Below are positions 42,010-52,536 of a stretch of DNA of 64,000 nucleotides, in pieces; position 1 is the stretch's first letter, and each line of letters starts with the position of its first letter. Under the pieces are notes generated by a model, which worked only from the letters and a program-made list of their open reading frames with translations, made no database searches and had not been told where the DNA came from. The DNA lies in assembly GCA_001898645.1 (NCBI GenBank), contig MKUQ01000021.1:62001-126000 (forward strand). Reading direction: 5' to 3'. The DNA comes from Burkholderiales bacterium 70-64 (GTDB lineage Bacteria; Pseudomonadota; Gammaproteobacteria; Burkholderiales; Burkholderiaceae_E). The translations under genes were made by a program, and so were the position numbers.

Positions 42010-43691
42010 CGGGGGGGCGCCGCGCCCGGCGCCGGCTCGATCACGAACGCGCTGCGGTAGCGCTCGCCCGAAGCGCCCGCCTCGTAGCGGATCGCCGCGC
42101 CGTTGGCATTGCACAGCTCGCGCGCCAGGTACAGGCCGAGCCCCGTGCCGCGGGTCTCGGTGGTGAAGAACGGTTCGAACGCATGTTCCAGCATTTCGGT
42201 CGGCAATCCCGGCCCGTCGTCGGCGACCACCAATTCTAATCGATGGGGTTCGCGCTCGCGCCACTCGACGAGCACCGCCCCCGGCGCCCCGGAGGCATAG
42301 CGCAGGGCGTTGCCCAGCAGGTTCAGCAGCACCTGCCGCAGGTGGTTGGAGTCGAAGCGGATCGGCCGCTGGCTGAGCAGGCGTACCGCCACCCGGGCCG
42401 GGTCGGCGTTGCAGGCGGCAATGAACTCGGGCAGCAGGCTCTTCAGGAAATCGGCCAGGGCTATGGTCTCGACGGTGGCGCGCTCGCGACGCGAGATCGA
42501 CAGCACGTCCTCGATGATGCGGTCGATGCGCACCGTGTTGTCTTCGACGATGCGCGCCAGCCGCGCCAGCACCGGGTCGTCGAGCCGCTCGGCGAGCAGG
42601 CCGTTGGCGTGGCGGATGGCGCCGAGCGGATTGCGGATCTCGTGGGCGATCGAGGCCGACAGCCGGCCCATCGAGGCCAGCTTCAGCTGCTGCGCGCGCT
42701 CTTCGATCAGGCGCTGGTCCTCGAGCATCACCACGGTATCGGTGCCCGGCTCGGCGGTGCCGAGGAAGCGCAGCCGCACCCGCGCGGACCCGCCTCCGGG
42801 CGCCGGCAGGTCGACCTCGCTCTGCGCAGGGCCGCTGCCGGCGTGGCCGGCGCCCGCCCCGGCGCGCCAGTGCGCGTAGGCACGGCGCAGCGCCGACCAG
42901 CCGGCGCCGCCCTCGTGCGGGCCGGCGTTGGCCAGCAGCGGCGCCTCGCGACCGGCGCCGAGCAACGCGCGCGCGGCCGGGTTCATCGTGTGCACCCGGC
43001 CGTCCTCGCCGACGATCAGCACCCCCTGCTGCAGCTCGGCCACCACGCGCGAGGTCACCGCGAGCTGGCGGCGCAAATCTTCGCCGCGCCGGCGCGCGAT
43101 CTGCTCCTGCGCGTGCAGGCGGATGGCCAGCCAGTTGACGGTCATCGCGGTGGCGAAGCAGGCCACCCCGATCAGCCCGGCCATCATCAGCAGGCCGGCC
43201 TCGGTGCCGCCGCCGCGCAGCAGCGTCCAGGCCGCCTCGCCGAGCACCAGCAGCGTGGCGGCGGCGGCGAACGACGCCGCCATGCGCCGCGTGGAAAGCA
43301 CCGCCGCGCCGGCCAGCGCGGCGATCAGCAGCACCACGATGCCGCTGCGCAAACCGCCCGCGGCATGCATGAGGGTGGCCAGCGCGACCAGGTCGGTGAG
43401 GGCGTGCACCACCAGCAGCGCGTGGAAGTGTCCGCCCAGGCGCCGCACGGTGGAGAGATGGAGCACCGCTACCAGCAGGTAGACCACGGCGGCGCGCTCG
43501 AACAGCGCCGGATCGTCGATCTCGGCGGCGAAGCGGCCGCTGTCGCGCAGCGGCACGAACGCCATCAGCAGCAGCGCGACGGCCACCCTGCTGGCGGCCA
43601 GCCAGCGCAGCGAGGCCTGGTACGAGTCGGACGGCGGCGCCTCGGAGGCGCGCGCCGTGAAGCCGGTCGACCTGGGTGCGGACGCCGTCAT
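42006..43691 (-). CDS. pilS: Membrane sensor histidine kinase, PilS-like
   Basis: A 561-residue kinase. About six N-terminal membrane helices (residues 30-205) are followed by a PAS-like domain ('VVAELQQGVLIVGEDGRVHTMNPAARALLG'). The kinase core has H-box 'SASIAHEIRNPLGAIRHANGLL', N-box 'LLNLLGNALRYA' and G-boxes 'DDGPGLP' and 'GTGLGLYLARELC'. It phosphorylates the adjacent regulator. Its ATG overlaps the stop of the small gene upstream (ATGA). Confidence 0.9.
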   Translation of the reverse strand: MTASAPRSTGFTARASEAPPSDSYQASLRWLAASRVAVALLLMAFVPLRDSGRFAAEIDDPALFERAAVVYLLVAVLHLSTVRRLGGHFHALLVVHALTDLVALATLMHAAGGLRSGIVVLLIAALAGAAVLSTRRMAASFAAAATLLVLGEAAWTLLRGGGTEAGLLMMAGLIGVACFATAMTVNWLAIRLHAQEQIARRRGEDLRRQLAVTSRVVAELQQGVLIVGEDGRVHTMNPAARALLGAGREAPLLANAGPHEGGAGWSALRRAYAHWRAGAGAGHAGSGPAQSEVDLPAPGGGSARVRLRFLGTAEPGTDTVVMLEDQRLIEERAQQLKLASMGRLSASIAHEIRNPLGAIRHANGLLAERLDDPVLARLARIVEDNTVRIDRIIEDVLSISRRERATVETIALADFLKSLLPEFIAACNADPARVAVRLLSQRPIRFDSNHLRQVLLNLLGNALRYASGAPGAVLVEWREREPHRLELVVADDGPGLPTEMLEHAFEPFFTTETRGTGLGLYLARELCNANGAAIRYEAGASGERYRSAFVIEPAPGAAPPR

Positions 43692-43966
43692 CCCCGCGGC
43701 TGCGCGGCGCGATCGGCGTCGCGATGCGCCGGATCGCAGTAGGTGCGCCCGCCGTCGGTGATCGCCTCGGAGGCCGGCAGGTACACGCCGCAATGCGCGC
43801 AGCGCACCATCATCTCGCCGCCCACCCGGGGGCGCTCGCCGGCGCGGCCCGCCTCCCCGCGCGCAGCTTCGGCGGCGCGCTCGCGCCGGCGCTGGCTGAG
43901 CGCGATCAGCCGCAGCGCGAGATAGACCAGCGCGATCACCACCAGCCAGGACAGCAGCTTGCCCAT
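43688..43966 (-). CDS. PP0621-like small membrane protein with Cys-rich C-terminus
   Basis: A 92-residue protein with one membrane helix (LLSWLVVIALVYLALRLIAL), a basic linker and a metal-binding-looking end 'MVRCAHCGVYLPASEAITDGGRTYCDPAHRD', with Cys-x2-Cys and Cys-x3-His. The arrangement matches the PP0621 family that precedes pilS. The function is unknown. Both ends overlap neighbours: its ATG shares a base with the CcsA-like stop (TGATG), and its stop overlaps the pilS ATG. Confidence 0.8.
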   Translation of the reverse strand: MGKLLSWLVVIALVYLALRLIALSQRRRERAAEAARGEAGRAGERPRVGGEMMVRCAHCGVYLPASEAITDGGRTYCDPAHRDADRAAQPRG

Positions 43967-44769
43967 CAGCGCCGATGCAGGATGACCTCGAGCACCAGCC
44001 GGCTGCCGACGTAGGCCAGCAGCAGCAGCACGAAGCCGCCCAGGGTGAGCCGCAGGGCGGTACGGCCGCGCCAGCCGCGCAGGCGCCGGCCGAGCAGCAG
44101 CACCGCGAAGACCACCCACGCGATCAGCGTGAACACCGTCTTGTGATCGAGGCGCAGCGGCTGCCCGAAGATCTCCTCGGAGAACAGCACGCCGCTGAAC
44201 GCGGTGAGCGTGAGCAGCGCGAAACCCAGCCCGATGAAGCGGAACAGGATGCGCTCGAGCACCAGCAGCGGCGGCAGGTCTTCGAGGAGGCGCGCGAAGG
44301 GCGGAGCCGTGACGCCCGGGGCGCCGCCATGCAGGGCGCGCTCGGCCGCGGCCATCAGCAGCGCATGGGCGGCGGCCATGGTCAGCACGCCGTAGGCCAG
44401 CGTGCCGATGAGCAGGTGCGGCAGGAACAGCGGGCGGGTGGCCTGCGCGGCGAGGTCGAGCCCGGGAAAGAGGAGCGGCAGCGGCACCACGATGGCTGCC
44501 AGCGGCAGGAGCACGGTGCGCAGCGCCTCGACGCGCACCGACAGGCCTTCGATCCAGAGCACCGCGATGCCGATCCACAGGGTGGCCGACAGGATGGGCG
44601 CGAAGCCGAAGTGCCAGCCGGACTCGCCCACGCTGGTGACGTAGAGGGCGCCGGCGTGCACCGCCAGGCCGACCAGCATCAGCGCCGTGGCATGGCGAGC
44701 CGGCGCACGCCAGGCGACCAGGTAGGCGAGCGAGGCGAGCAGGCAGGCAATAACCAGTAGAATCGGCAC
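43966..44769 (-). CDS. CcsA/YpjD-type cytochrome c assembly membrane protein
   Basis: A 267-residue inner-membrane protein with eight or so hydrophobic helices. Conserved histidines lie in 'FLPHLLIGTLAYGVLT' and 'PLRLDHKTVFTLIAWVVFAVLLLGR', typical of CcsA/HemX-like haem-handling proteins. It is divergent from ffh with only a 16-bp gap, so the ffh promoter must lie within its coding region. A TAGAAT hexamer near 44758 is a candidate -10. Confidence 0.87.
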   Translation of the reverse strand: MPILLVIACLLASLAYLVAWRAPARHATALMLVGLAVHAGALYVTSVGESGWHFGFAPILSATLWIGIAVLWIEGLSVRVEALRTVLLPLAAIVVPLPLLFPGLDLAAQATRPLFLPHLLIGTLAYGVLTMAAAHALLMAAAERALHGGAPGVTAPPFARLLEDLPPLLVLERILFRFIGLGFALLTLTAFSGVLFSEEIFGQPLRLDHKTVFTLIAWVVFAVLLLGRRLRGWRGRTALRLTLGGFVLLLLAYVGSRLVLEVILHRR

Positions 44770-44785
44770 CGACCCAGTTTACTCC

Positions 44786-46147
44786 ATGGCCATGCTCGAA
44801 AATCTGTCGCAACGGCTCGCGCGCGTCGTCAAGACGATGCGCGGCGAGGCCCGGCTGACCGAGTCCAACACCCAGGAGATGCTGCGCGAGATCCGCATCG
44901 CGCTGCTCGAAGCCGACGTGGCCCTGCCGGTGGTGCGCGACTTCGTCGCGCGGGTGCGCGAGAAGGCGCTCGGCCAGGACGTGGTGGGCAGCCTCACCCC
45001 CGGCCAGGCCCTGGTCGGCGTGGTGCATCGCGAGCTCACCGCGCTGATGGGCGGCCAGAACGCCGGGCTCGACCTGGCCACCCAGCCGCCGGCGGTGGTG
45101 CTGATGGCCGGCCTGCAGGGCGCGGGCAAGACCACCACGGTGGGCAAGCTCGCCAGGTGGCTGCGCGAAACGAAGAAGAAGGTGCTCACCGTCTCGTGCG
45201 ACGTGTACCGGCCGGCGGCGATCGAGCAGCTGCGCGCCGTCACCGCGCAGGCCGGAGCCGACTTCTTCGCCTCGACGCCCGACCAGAAGCCGGCCGACAT
45301 CGCGGCAGCCGCGCTGCAATGGGCGCGCACGCACTACCACGACGTGCTGCTGGTCGACACCGCCGGCCGGCTGGCGATCGACGACGAGATGATGCGCGAG
45401 ATCGCCGCGCTGCACGCGCAGTTGAAGCCGATCGAGACCCTGTTCGTCGTCGATGCGATGCAGGGCCAGGACGCGGTGAACACCGCGCGGGCGTTTCGCG
45501 AAACGCTGCCGCTTACCGGCGTCGTGCTCACCAAGCTCGACGGCGATGCGCGCGGCGGCGCCGCGCTGTCGGTCAAGGCGGTCACCGGCGCGCCGATCAA
45601 GTTCGTCGGCGTCGGCGAGAAGCTCGACGGGCTCGAGGCCTTCCACCCCGAGCGCATGGCCAACCGCATCCTCGGCATGGGCGACATCGTGTCGCTGGTC
45701 GAGGAGGCGCACAAGGTGGTCGACCAGAAGACCGCCCAGGACCTCGCCGACAAGCTCAAGGCCGGCAACCGCTTCGACCTCGACGACTTCGCCGCGCAGC
45801 TCGGCCAGATGAACCGCATGGGCGGCCTGGCGTCGCTGCTCGACAAGCTGCCGGCGCAGCTGCAGCAGGCCGCGGCCGGCGCCGACATGTCGCAGGCCGA
45901 GCGGCAGGTGCGCCGCATGCAGGCCATCATCCGCTCGATGACCAGGGCCGAGCGCAGCAAGCCGGAGATCATCAAGGCCAGCCGCAAGCGGCGCATCGCC
46001 GCCGGCGCCGGCGTGCCGGTCCAGGAGGTCAACCGGCTGCTGTCGCAGTTCGACCAGATGCAGTCGATGATGAAGCGCATGCAGAAGGGCGGGCTGGCGA
46101 AGATGATGCGCGGCATGAAGGGCGTGCTGCCCGGGATGCGCCGATGA
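44786..46147 (+). CDS. ffh: Signal recognition particle GTPase
   Basis: Ffh binds 4.5S RNA and nascent membrane proteins and delivers them to FtsY. The 453-residue protein has the N domain, G domain with 'GLQGAGKTTTVGKLARWL' (~residue 110), 'LVDTAGRLAID' and 'LTKLDGDARGGAALS', and a methionine-rich M domain ending 'KMMRGMKGVLPGMRR'. The start at 44786 was used. A second ATG at 44792 is possible. Its stop overlaps the next gene (ATGA). Confidence 0.97.
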   Translation: MAMLENLSQRLARVVKTMRGEARLTESNTQEMLREIRIALLEADVALPVVRDFVARVREKALGQDVVGSLTPGQALVGVVHRELTALMGGQNAGLDLATQPPAVVLMAGLQGAGKTTTVGKLARWLRETKKKVLTVSCDVYRPAAIEQLRAVTAQAGADFFASTPDQKPADIAAAALQWARTHYHDVLLVDTAGRLAIDDEMMREIAALHAQLKPIETLFVVDAMQGQDAVNTARAFRETLPLTGVVLTKLDGDARGGAALSVKAVTGAPIKFVGVGEKLDGLEAFHPERMANRILGMGDIVSLVEEAHKVVDQKTAQDLADKLKAGNRFDLDDFAAQLGQMNRMGGLASLLDKLPAQLQQAAAGADMSQAERQVRRMQAIIRSMTRAERSKPEIIKASRKRRIAAGAGVPVQEVNRLLSQFDQMQSMMKRMQKGGLAKMMRGMKGVLPGMRR

Positions 46148-47586
46148 ACCCGGCAGCGCCTGCCCTTCCCGACGTCACGGCGCTGCGCGGCCGGTTCGCC
46201 GGCCGGCTGCTCACCGAGGCGGGCGACCTCGAGCCGTTCCTGGTCGACTGGCGCCGGCGCTACTTCGGGCGCGCGCTCGCGGTGGCGATGCCCGATTCGG
46301 TGGAGGACGTCGCCGCGGTGGTGCGCTGGTGCGCCGAGCATCGCGTGGCGGTCGTGCCGCAGGGCGGCAACACCGGCCTGGCCGGCGGCGCGACCCCCGA
46401 CGACGGCGGCCGCACGGTGGTGCTGTCGCTGGCGCGCATGAAGCACGTCCGCGCCGTCGATACCGTCAACAACTCGATCACCGTCGAGGCCGGCTGCACG
46501 CTGATACAGGTGCGCGAAGCGGCGCACGCGGCGCAGCGCCTGTTCCCGCTCAGCCTGCCCTCGGAGGGTTCGTGCACCATCGGCGGCAACCTCTCCACCA
46601 ACGCCGGCGGCGTCGCGGTGCTGCGCTACGGCAACATGCGCGAGCTGTGCCTGGGCCTGGAGGTGGTCACCGCCGCGGGCGAGATCTGGCACGGCCTGCG
46701 CGGGCTGCGCAAGGACAACACCGGCTACGATCTGCGCGACCTGTTCATCGGCGCCGAGGGCACGCTCGGCGTGATCACCGCGGCGACCCTGAAGCTGTAC
46801 CCGCTGCCGGCCGCGCAGATCACCGCGATGGCGGCCGTCGCCGATCCGCGCGCCGCCCTGCGGCTGCTCGAGATGGCCCAGTCCATGCTCGGCTCCTCGC
46901 TCACCGCCTTCGAGCTGATGTCGGACCTGTGCATCGAGCTGGTGCTGCAGCACTTCCCGGATCATCGCCGGCCGTTCGCCCAGCCCAGCCCCCATTACGT
47001 GCTGCTGGAGACCTCCGACAGCGAAGGCGAGGCGCACGCCCAGGCCGCGTTCGAGGCGCTGATGGAGCGCGCGCTGGAAGCCGGCATCGTGAGCGACGCC
47101 GTGGTCGCCACCTCGGGCACGCAGAGCCGCGCCCTGTGGGCGCTGCGCGAGCTGATCTCGGAAGCGCAGGCGCTCGCCGGCAAGAACATCAAGCACGACG
47201 TCTCGGTGCCGATCTCCTCGATCGCCGATTTCGTCGCGCACACCGACGCCGAGCTGGGCAGGCGCTTCCCCGGCATCCGGCTGGTGGTGTTCGGCCACCT
47301 CGGCGACGGCAACCTGCACTACAACGTATCGCCGCCGGTCGATCGCGCCGGTCCGGAGCACGAGGCCGAGTTCCTCGCCCTGCAGCCGGCCATCAACCTC
47401 GTCACGCACGACGCGGCAGTCGCCTTCGGCGGATCGATCTCCGCCGAGCACGGCCTGGGCCAGCTGCGGCGCGACGAGGCAGCGCGCTACAAGTCGCCGG
47501 TGGAGATGGCGCTGATGCGCCGGCTCAAGGAGGCGCTCGATCCGCAGGGGATCATGAACCCGGGCAAGGTGCTGCCGCCCTCGTGA
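46144..47586 (+). CDS. GlcD/D-2-hydroxyacid dehydrogenase-type flavoprotein
   Basis: A 480-residue FAD-linked oxidase. The FAD-binding half has 'VVPQGGNTGLAGGATPD', 'SEGSCTIGGNLSTNAGGVAVLRYGNMR' and 'DLRDLFIGAEGTLGVITAATLKLYP'. The C-terminal half has 'FGHLGDGNLHYNV' and 'SISAEHGLGQLRRDE' with metal-binding His residues. The pattern fits D-lactate or D-2-hydroxyglutarate dehydrogenases. The exact substrate is unknown. It overlaps ffh by 4 nt, an operon unrelated by function. Confidence 0.88.
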   Translation: MNPAAPALPDVTALRGRFAGRLLTEAGDLEPFLVDWRRRYFGRALAVAMPDSVEDVAAVVRWCAEHRVAVVPQGGNTGLAGGATPDDGGRTVVLSLARMKHVRAVDTVNNSITVEAGCTLIQVREAAHAAQRLFPLSLPSEGSCTIGGNLSTNAGGVAVLRYGNMRELCLGLEVVTAAGEIWHGLRGLRKDNTGYDLRDLFIGAEGTLGVITAATLKLYPLPAAQITAMAAVADPRAALRLLEMAQSMLGSSLTAFELMSDLCIELVLQHFPDHRRPFAQPSPHYVLLETSDSEGEAHAQAAFEALMERALEAGIVSDAVVATSGTQSRALWALRELISEAQALAGKNIKHDVSVPISSIADFVAHTDAELGRRFPGIRLVVFGHLGDGNLHYNVSPPVDRAGPEHEAEFLALQPAINLVTHDAAVAFGGSISAEHGLGQLRRDEAARYKSPVEMALMRRLKEALDPQGIMNPGKVLPPS

Positions 47587-47657
47587 CGGGGCGCGCCGCA
47601 CGCCGCCGTGGCGCGCGGCAAAGGTACTGCGTTGCTGGGCGCGGCCGGCCGGGTCGG

Positions 47658-48233
47658 CTACCAGCTGCGCACGCGCCCGGTATCGACGTGCACGAAATCC
47701 GAGCGCGGATAAAACCCGACACCGCCCGCGCGCATGCCCAGCGCGGCACGATGCAGGACGGCCAGCGGCACTCCGGGCATGCGGATGTCGATGGCGCGGC
47801 CCGACATGTGCAGGCTGTGGGTGGCGACCCCGCCGCTGCGCGCCGCCAGCATCGCGTTGGTGGCCGGCGAGCGGTAGCCGGAAATGACATGGAACGGACG
47901 CATGCCGGTGCCGAGCAGCGCGCTCAGGGCATCGAGCTGGTCGAGCAGTACGCGGTCGATCGGGAACACCTCGCCGTTGCGATGATCGCGCAGCACGCGG
48001 TCGATCTCGGCGATCGCATCGTCGAGATAATGTCCGCGCTCGCGGTAGACCACGTCGAGCGCCTCGCCGGTGTGCGTGTTGACCAGCGCCAGCCGCGCGA
48101 TTCCGGCGATTCCGTCCGCGGCGCCGGCAGACGCCGCCGGCCGCGATCCGGCCACGGCACCGCGCGCGGCCACGCCGGCCGCCATCGCCGTGATCCCGGC
48201 CCGAAACAGGTGTCGGCGCATCGGCAATCTCAT
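47658..48233 (-). CDS. DUF882/peptidase M15-like exported protein
   Basis: A 191-residue exported protein with a signal-like N-terminus containing RR ('MRRHLFRAGITAMAAGVAARGAVAG'). The domain matches the DUF882 (YcbK-like) family: 'VISGYRSPATNAML', 'HSLHMSGRAIDIRMPG' with zinc-type His/Asp and 'HVDTGRVRSW'. Such proteins are thought to cut peptidoglycan peptides. Its ATG overlaps the L,D-transpeptidase stop (ATGA), a common pairing. Confidence 0.88.
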   Translation of the reverse strand: MRLPMRRHLFRAGITAMAAGVAARGAVAGSRPAASAGAADGIAGIARLALVNTHTGEALDVVYRERGHYLDDAIAEIDRVLRDHRNGEVFPIDRVLLDQLDALSALLGTGMRPFHVISGYRSPATNAMLAARSGGVATHSLHMSGRAIDIRMPGVPLAVLHRAALGMRAGGVGFYPRSDFVHVDTGRVRSW

Positions 48234-49239
48234 CCCCGCTCCCCCTCTCCGCGCGAACCGGGCTCCGCTTCCCGCACTCCCACCTCGCGGGCCAGGCCGT
48301 CGCGTTCGCGCAGCATCGTTGCGACCTGCGACCAGTCTATCGACTCTTCGGCGATACCCCGGTCGCGCGCCATGGCGCGTACCGTCGCGACGGTGGCGCC
48401 GCTGCGCCGGTAGACGTCCGGATTCGCCTCGAACCAGATCCGCCCGTCGTCGCCGCGCGCCAGCAACACGGGCAGGTAGACGATGCGGCCCGGCTCGCCC
48501 ACCGCGACGGCGTCGAACAGGCGTACCACGTCGTCGGAATGGAGCCGGACGCAGCCATGCGAACGAAAACCATAGACGCTCGAGGGCGCGTTCGTCCCGT
48601 GGATGCCGATGGCCGGCATGCTCAGCCCGATCCAGCGCGGCCCGAGCGGATTGTCCGGTCCGGGCGGCACCTGCGTGAGCACCGGCTTGCCCTCGCGGCG
48701 CATCTCCTCCTGGATCGAGGGCGACACGATCCAGGTCTTGTCGACCTGCCGGTTGGCCACGGTGAACTCGCCCAGCGGCGTCTGCCAGTCGGGCCGCCCG
48801 ACCGCCGCCGGATAGGCCTGGGCGACGCGGCCGGCGCGAAACAGGAACAGCATGCGCTGGGGCGGGTTGATCACGATGCCGGCCTCGAGCGCCGGCGGCA
48901 CCACGTGGCGCGCGGTCACCTGCAATGCCTGCCCGGGGCGCAGCGGCTTGCCGGGATCGAGCCCGTTCTCGAGCGCCACCCGTCGCGTCGACACGCCGTA
49001 GCGCGCGCCGATCGAGGCCAGGCTGTCGCCGCGCGCGACCACGTGCAGGGCCGAGAGATCGACGATCGCGCCGGCAGCTGCGATGGCATGGCCTGCAGGC
49101 GCCGCACCCGGCCCGATGCCCGCCGGCGGAATCGCCGCGGCAGGTGCCTGCGAGGCGCTCGCCGGCGCGGGCAGCAGGGCGGCACCCAGCGCCAGCGCGA
49201 GGGCGAAGCGACGGGTGCGCGTGGATGGCCGCAACAACT

Positions 49240-49243
<4 letters not shown>
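48230..49243 (-). CDS. Exported L,D-transpeptidase with LysM-type domain
   Basis: A 337-residue periplasmic enzyme that makes 3-3 crosslinks or attaches proteins to peptidoglycan. The GTG start is followed by a signal peptide (about 30 residues). A LysM-like module ('HVVARGDSLASIGARYGVSTRRVALENGL') comes next, then a YkuD domain with active-site 'IGIHGTN' and 'SHGCVRL' containing the catalytic Cys. The GTG overlaps the livF stop (GTGA), so envelope genes are coupled to an amino-acid transporter. Confidence 0.9.
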
Positions 49244-49944
<701 letters not shown>

Positions 49945-49953
49945 GCCCGCAGC

Positions 49954-50694
49954 CTACTGCAGCGCCCCGGTGCCGAGATAGCTCTCGAGCACCTTCGGAT
50001 CGGAGGTGACCTGCTGCGGGGTGCCCGCGGAGATGATCTCGCCGTGGTGCAGGACGTAGACGCGCTGCGCCAGCGCCATCACCGCGCGCATCACGTGCTC
50101 GATGAGCAGGATGGTCACCCCGTGCTCGGCATTCAGGCGCCTGAACGCCGCCACCATGTGGTCGGTCTCGGTGGGGCGCAGCCCCGCCATCACCTCGTCG
50201 AGCAGCAGCAGCCTGGGCTCGGTGGCGAGCGCGCGCGCGACCTCGAGCCGCTTGCGGTCCGGCAGCGTCAGGGCCGAGGCAAGGCGGTCGCGCTGCGCCC
50301 ACATGTCGAGCGCCTGCAGCGCATACTCGGCGCGCGCACGCGCGACGCGACGATCGCGCGTGCCGCGAAAGCCGCCGACCATGGCGTTCTCGAGCACCGA
50401 CATGTCGGCGAACGGCTTGACGATCTGGAAGGTGCGCCCGATCCCCGCCGCACAGACGCGGTCGGCGCGCCAGCCGCCGATCTCGCTGCCGAGGAAGCGG
50501 ATGCTGCCGTCGTCGGGCGCCAGGGTGCCGGCGATCAGGTTGAACAGGGTCGTCTTGCCGGCCCCGTTGGGCCCGATCAGCGCGACGATCTCGCCGCGCT
50601 CGACCGCGAGCGTAGCGCCGGACACCGCCCTGAGCCCGCGAAAGCTCTTCGAGACGCCGGCCACCTCGAGCATGGCGGCTTGCGGCTCAGGCAT
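49954..50694 (-). CDS. livG: Branched-chain amino acid ABC transporter ATPase LivG
   Basis: A 246-residue ABC ATPase with Walker A '[16 protein letters not shown]', 'GIGRTFQIVKPFADMSVLENAMVG' (LivG-type Q-loop region), a signature of the form 'LPDRKRLEVARALATEP' and Walker B 'LLLLDEVMAGL'. The signature lacks the usual LSGG, reading LTLPDRKRLE, as is common in LivG. It overlaps livM by 8 nt. Confidence 0.93.
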   Translation of the reverse strand: MPEPQAAMLEVAGVSKSFRGLRAVSGATLAVERGEIVALIGPNGAGKTTLFNLIAGTLAPDDGSIRFLGSEIGGWRADRVCAAGIGRTFQIVKPFADMSVLENAMVGGFRGTRDRRVARARAEYALQALDMWAQRDRLASALTLPDRKRLEVARALATEPRLLLLDEVMAGLRPTETDHMVAAFRRLNAEHGVTILLIEHVMRAVMALAQRVYVLHHGEIISAGTPQQVTSDPKVLESYLGTGALQ

Positions 50695-51673
50695 CGCCGT
50701 CGCCCCGGCGCGCGAAGCCCAGCCGCCGCGCGATGACCGGCCAGATGCCGTTGGGCATGAACATGATCGCGGCCCCGAGCGCGATGCCGTACAGGATCTG
50801 CTTGACCCCGGGGATCTCGTGCCCGGCCATCGACAGCGCCTGGTTGATGCCCTCCGAGAGCACCGTGAGCACGGCGGCGCCCAGCACCGGCCCGAACAGG
50901 GTGCCGATGCCGCCGATGATGGGCGCGAGGATGATCTCGATCGAGCGGCTGATGTGGAAGATCTGCTCGGGGAACAGGTTGTTGTAGTAGAACGCGAAGA
51001 ACACGCCGGCCAGCGCGGTCATGCCTGCGGAGATCTGCACCGCGTACATCTTGTAGCGGAAGACGTCGACGCCGGCCGCGCGCGCGCCTTCCTCGTTGTC
51101 GCGGATGGCGCGGAAGTAGAACCCGAGCCGCCCGCGCAGCAGCCAGGCCGAGAGCAGGAAGGCCAGCGCGGCCAGCGCCAGCGCGAAGTAGTAGAACAGC
51201 ACCGGGTTGCCGCGCAGGTTGACCAGATCGACGCGATCCTGCTGGATCACCTTCAGGAAGAAGCCGCCCGAGCCGCCGACCCAGCCGAAGTGGTCGAACC
51301 CGATGCGCGTGAACTCGGCGAAGGCGATCGTCAGCAGCGCGAAGTAGGTGCCGCCGATGCCGAAGCGGAAGGCGAGCCAGCCCATGAACGAAGCGGCCGC
51401 CACGCACACCGCCACCGCCGCCACCATGCCCACCCAGGGGATGATGCCGAAGTGCTGGTACAGGGCCGCGGCAGTGTAGGCGCCCAGCCCCACGAACAGC
51501 GCATGGCCGAGCGAGAGCTGCCCGCAGAAGCCCATCATCACGTTCCACGCCTGCCCGACGAAGGCGAAGTACAGGATGAGGATCATCACCGACAGCAGGT
51601 AGCGGTCGAGCGCCAGGGGCAGCGCCAGCAGGACGACCGCCAGCACCGCCAGCGCCAGGTGCGAGCGGGTCAT
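50687..51673 (-). CDS. livM: Branched-chain amino acid ABC transporter permease LivM
   Basis: A 328-residue permease with about ten hydrophobic segments, the LivM-type motif 'GFCGQLSLGHALFVGLGAYTAA' and the coupling loop 'FRAIRDNEEGARAAGVDVFRYKM'. The C-terminus 'IMFMPNGIWPVI' is typical. Its ATG overlaps the livH stop (ATGA). Confidence 0.94.
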   Translation of the reverse strand: MTRSHLALAVLAVVLLALPLALDRYLLSVMILILYFAFVGQAWNVMMGFCGQLSLGHALFVGLGAYTAAALYQHFGIIPWVGMVAAVAVCVAAASFMGWLAFRFGIGGTYFALLTIAFAEFTRIGFDHFGWVGGSGGFFLKVIQQDRVDLVNLRGNPVLFYYFALALAALAFLLSAWLLRGRLGFYFRAIRDNEEGARAAGVDVFRYKMYAVQISAGMTALAGVFFAFYYNNLFPEQIFHISRSIEIILAPIIGGIGTLFGPVLGAAVLTVLSEGINQALSMAGHEIPGVKQILYGIALGAAIMFMPNGIWPVIARRLGFARRGDGDA

Positions 51674-52536
51674 CGTGCCTTGAACAGGCCCTGCGGCCTG
51701 AATGCGAGGACCAGGATCAGCAGCGCGAACGACAGCATGCTCTTGGCCGACGGCGTGAACAGCAGCCCCGCCACCGACTCCGACACGCCGATCAGCACGC
51801 CGCCGGCCAGCGCCCCGATCATCGAGCCCAGCCCGCCGATGATGACGATCACGAAGGCGAGCAGCGTATAGGCCGGCCCGATCGAGGGCGTGACGTCCAC
51901 CAGCAGGGAGAGCAGACAGCCGGCGACGCCGACGCAGGCGACCCCCAGGCCGAAGGTGAGCGCGTACAAGTGCTTGACGTTCAGGCCGACCACCTGCGCG
52001 CCGAGCAGGTTGTCGGCGCAGGCGCGGATCGCCTTGCCGAACGAGGTGTAGCGGAAGATCGCGAACAGCAGCGCGCAGGCCACCAGCGCCACCGCCGCGC
52101 AGATCACGCGCACCTTGTCGACCAGCAGCGGACCGATCTCGTAGGAATCGAGCGCGTACTCGACCTGCACCGTGCGCGCGTCGGGCCCGAAGGCCACCAG
52201 CAGCGCGTTGACCAGGATCAGCGCGACCGCCAGCAGCAGGATGAACTGCGAGTGCTCCGGCCGGTCGATGAAGGGGTTGATGAGCACCCGCTGCAGGCCG
52301 TAGCCGACGCCGAAGAAGGCCAGCGCCATGGGCACCAGCATCCACAGCGGATCGACGCCGGCCAGCGCGAAGGCGAATACCGCCGCGTACATCGCCACCG
52401 CCATCAGCTCGCCGTGCGCGAAGTTGACGATGCGCACCACCCCGTAGATGACCGACAGCCCGAGCGCCATCAGCCCGTAGACCAGGCCGGTCAGCAGGCC
52501 GCTGAGGATGATGTTGGCGATCGCGTCGAGAGGCAA
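51670..52536 (-). CDS. livH: Branched-chain amino acid ABC transporter permease LivH
   Basis: A 288-residue permease beginning 'LDAIANIILSGLLTGLVYGLMALGLSVIYGVVRIVNFAHGELM', the LivH hallmark. The coupling loop is 'RYTSFGKAIRACADNLLGAQVVGLNV'. I place the start at a TTG (52536) with CGGAG upstream, which gives the usual length. An ATG at 52647 would add 37 polar residues not typical of the family. It heads livHMGF. A substrate-binding gene of the same type lies at 53760-55007, beyond the PEP-CTERM gene. Confidence 0.92.
   Translation of the reverse strand: MPLDAIANIILSGLLTGLVYGLMALGLSVIYGVVRIVNFAHGELMAVAMYAAVFAFALAGVDPLWMLVPMALAFFGVGYGLQRVLINPFIDRPEHSQFILLLAVALILVNALLVAFGPDARTVQVEYALDSYEIGPLLVDKVRVICAAVALVACALLFAIFRYTSFGKAIRACADNLLGAQVVGLNVKHLYALTFGLGVACVGVAGCLLSLLVDVTPSIGPAYTLLAFVIVIIGGLGSMIGALAGGVLIGVSESVAGLLFTPSAKSMLSFALLILVLAFRPQGLFKAR

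Noticed and set aside
40399-43691. Assigning the two-component pair as PrsR/PrsK of the PEP-CTERM system
   Set aside because: The kinase has a PilS-like six-helix plus PAS layout and sits next to ampD in the usual pilSR location. A role at the PEP-CTERM promoters is only a possibility.
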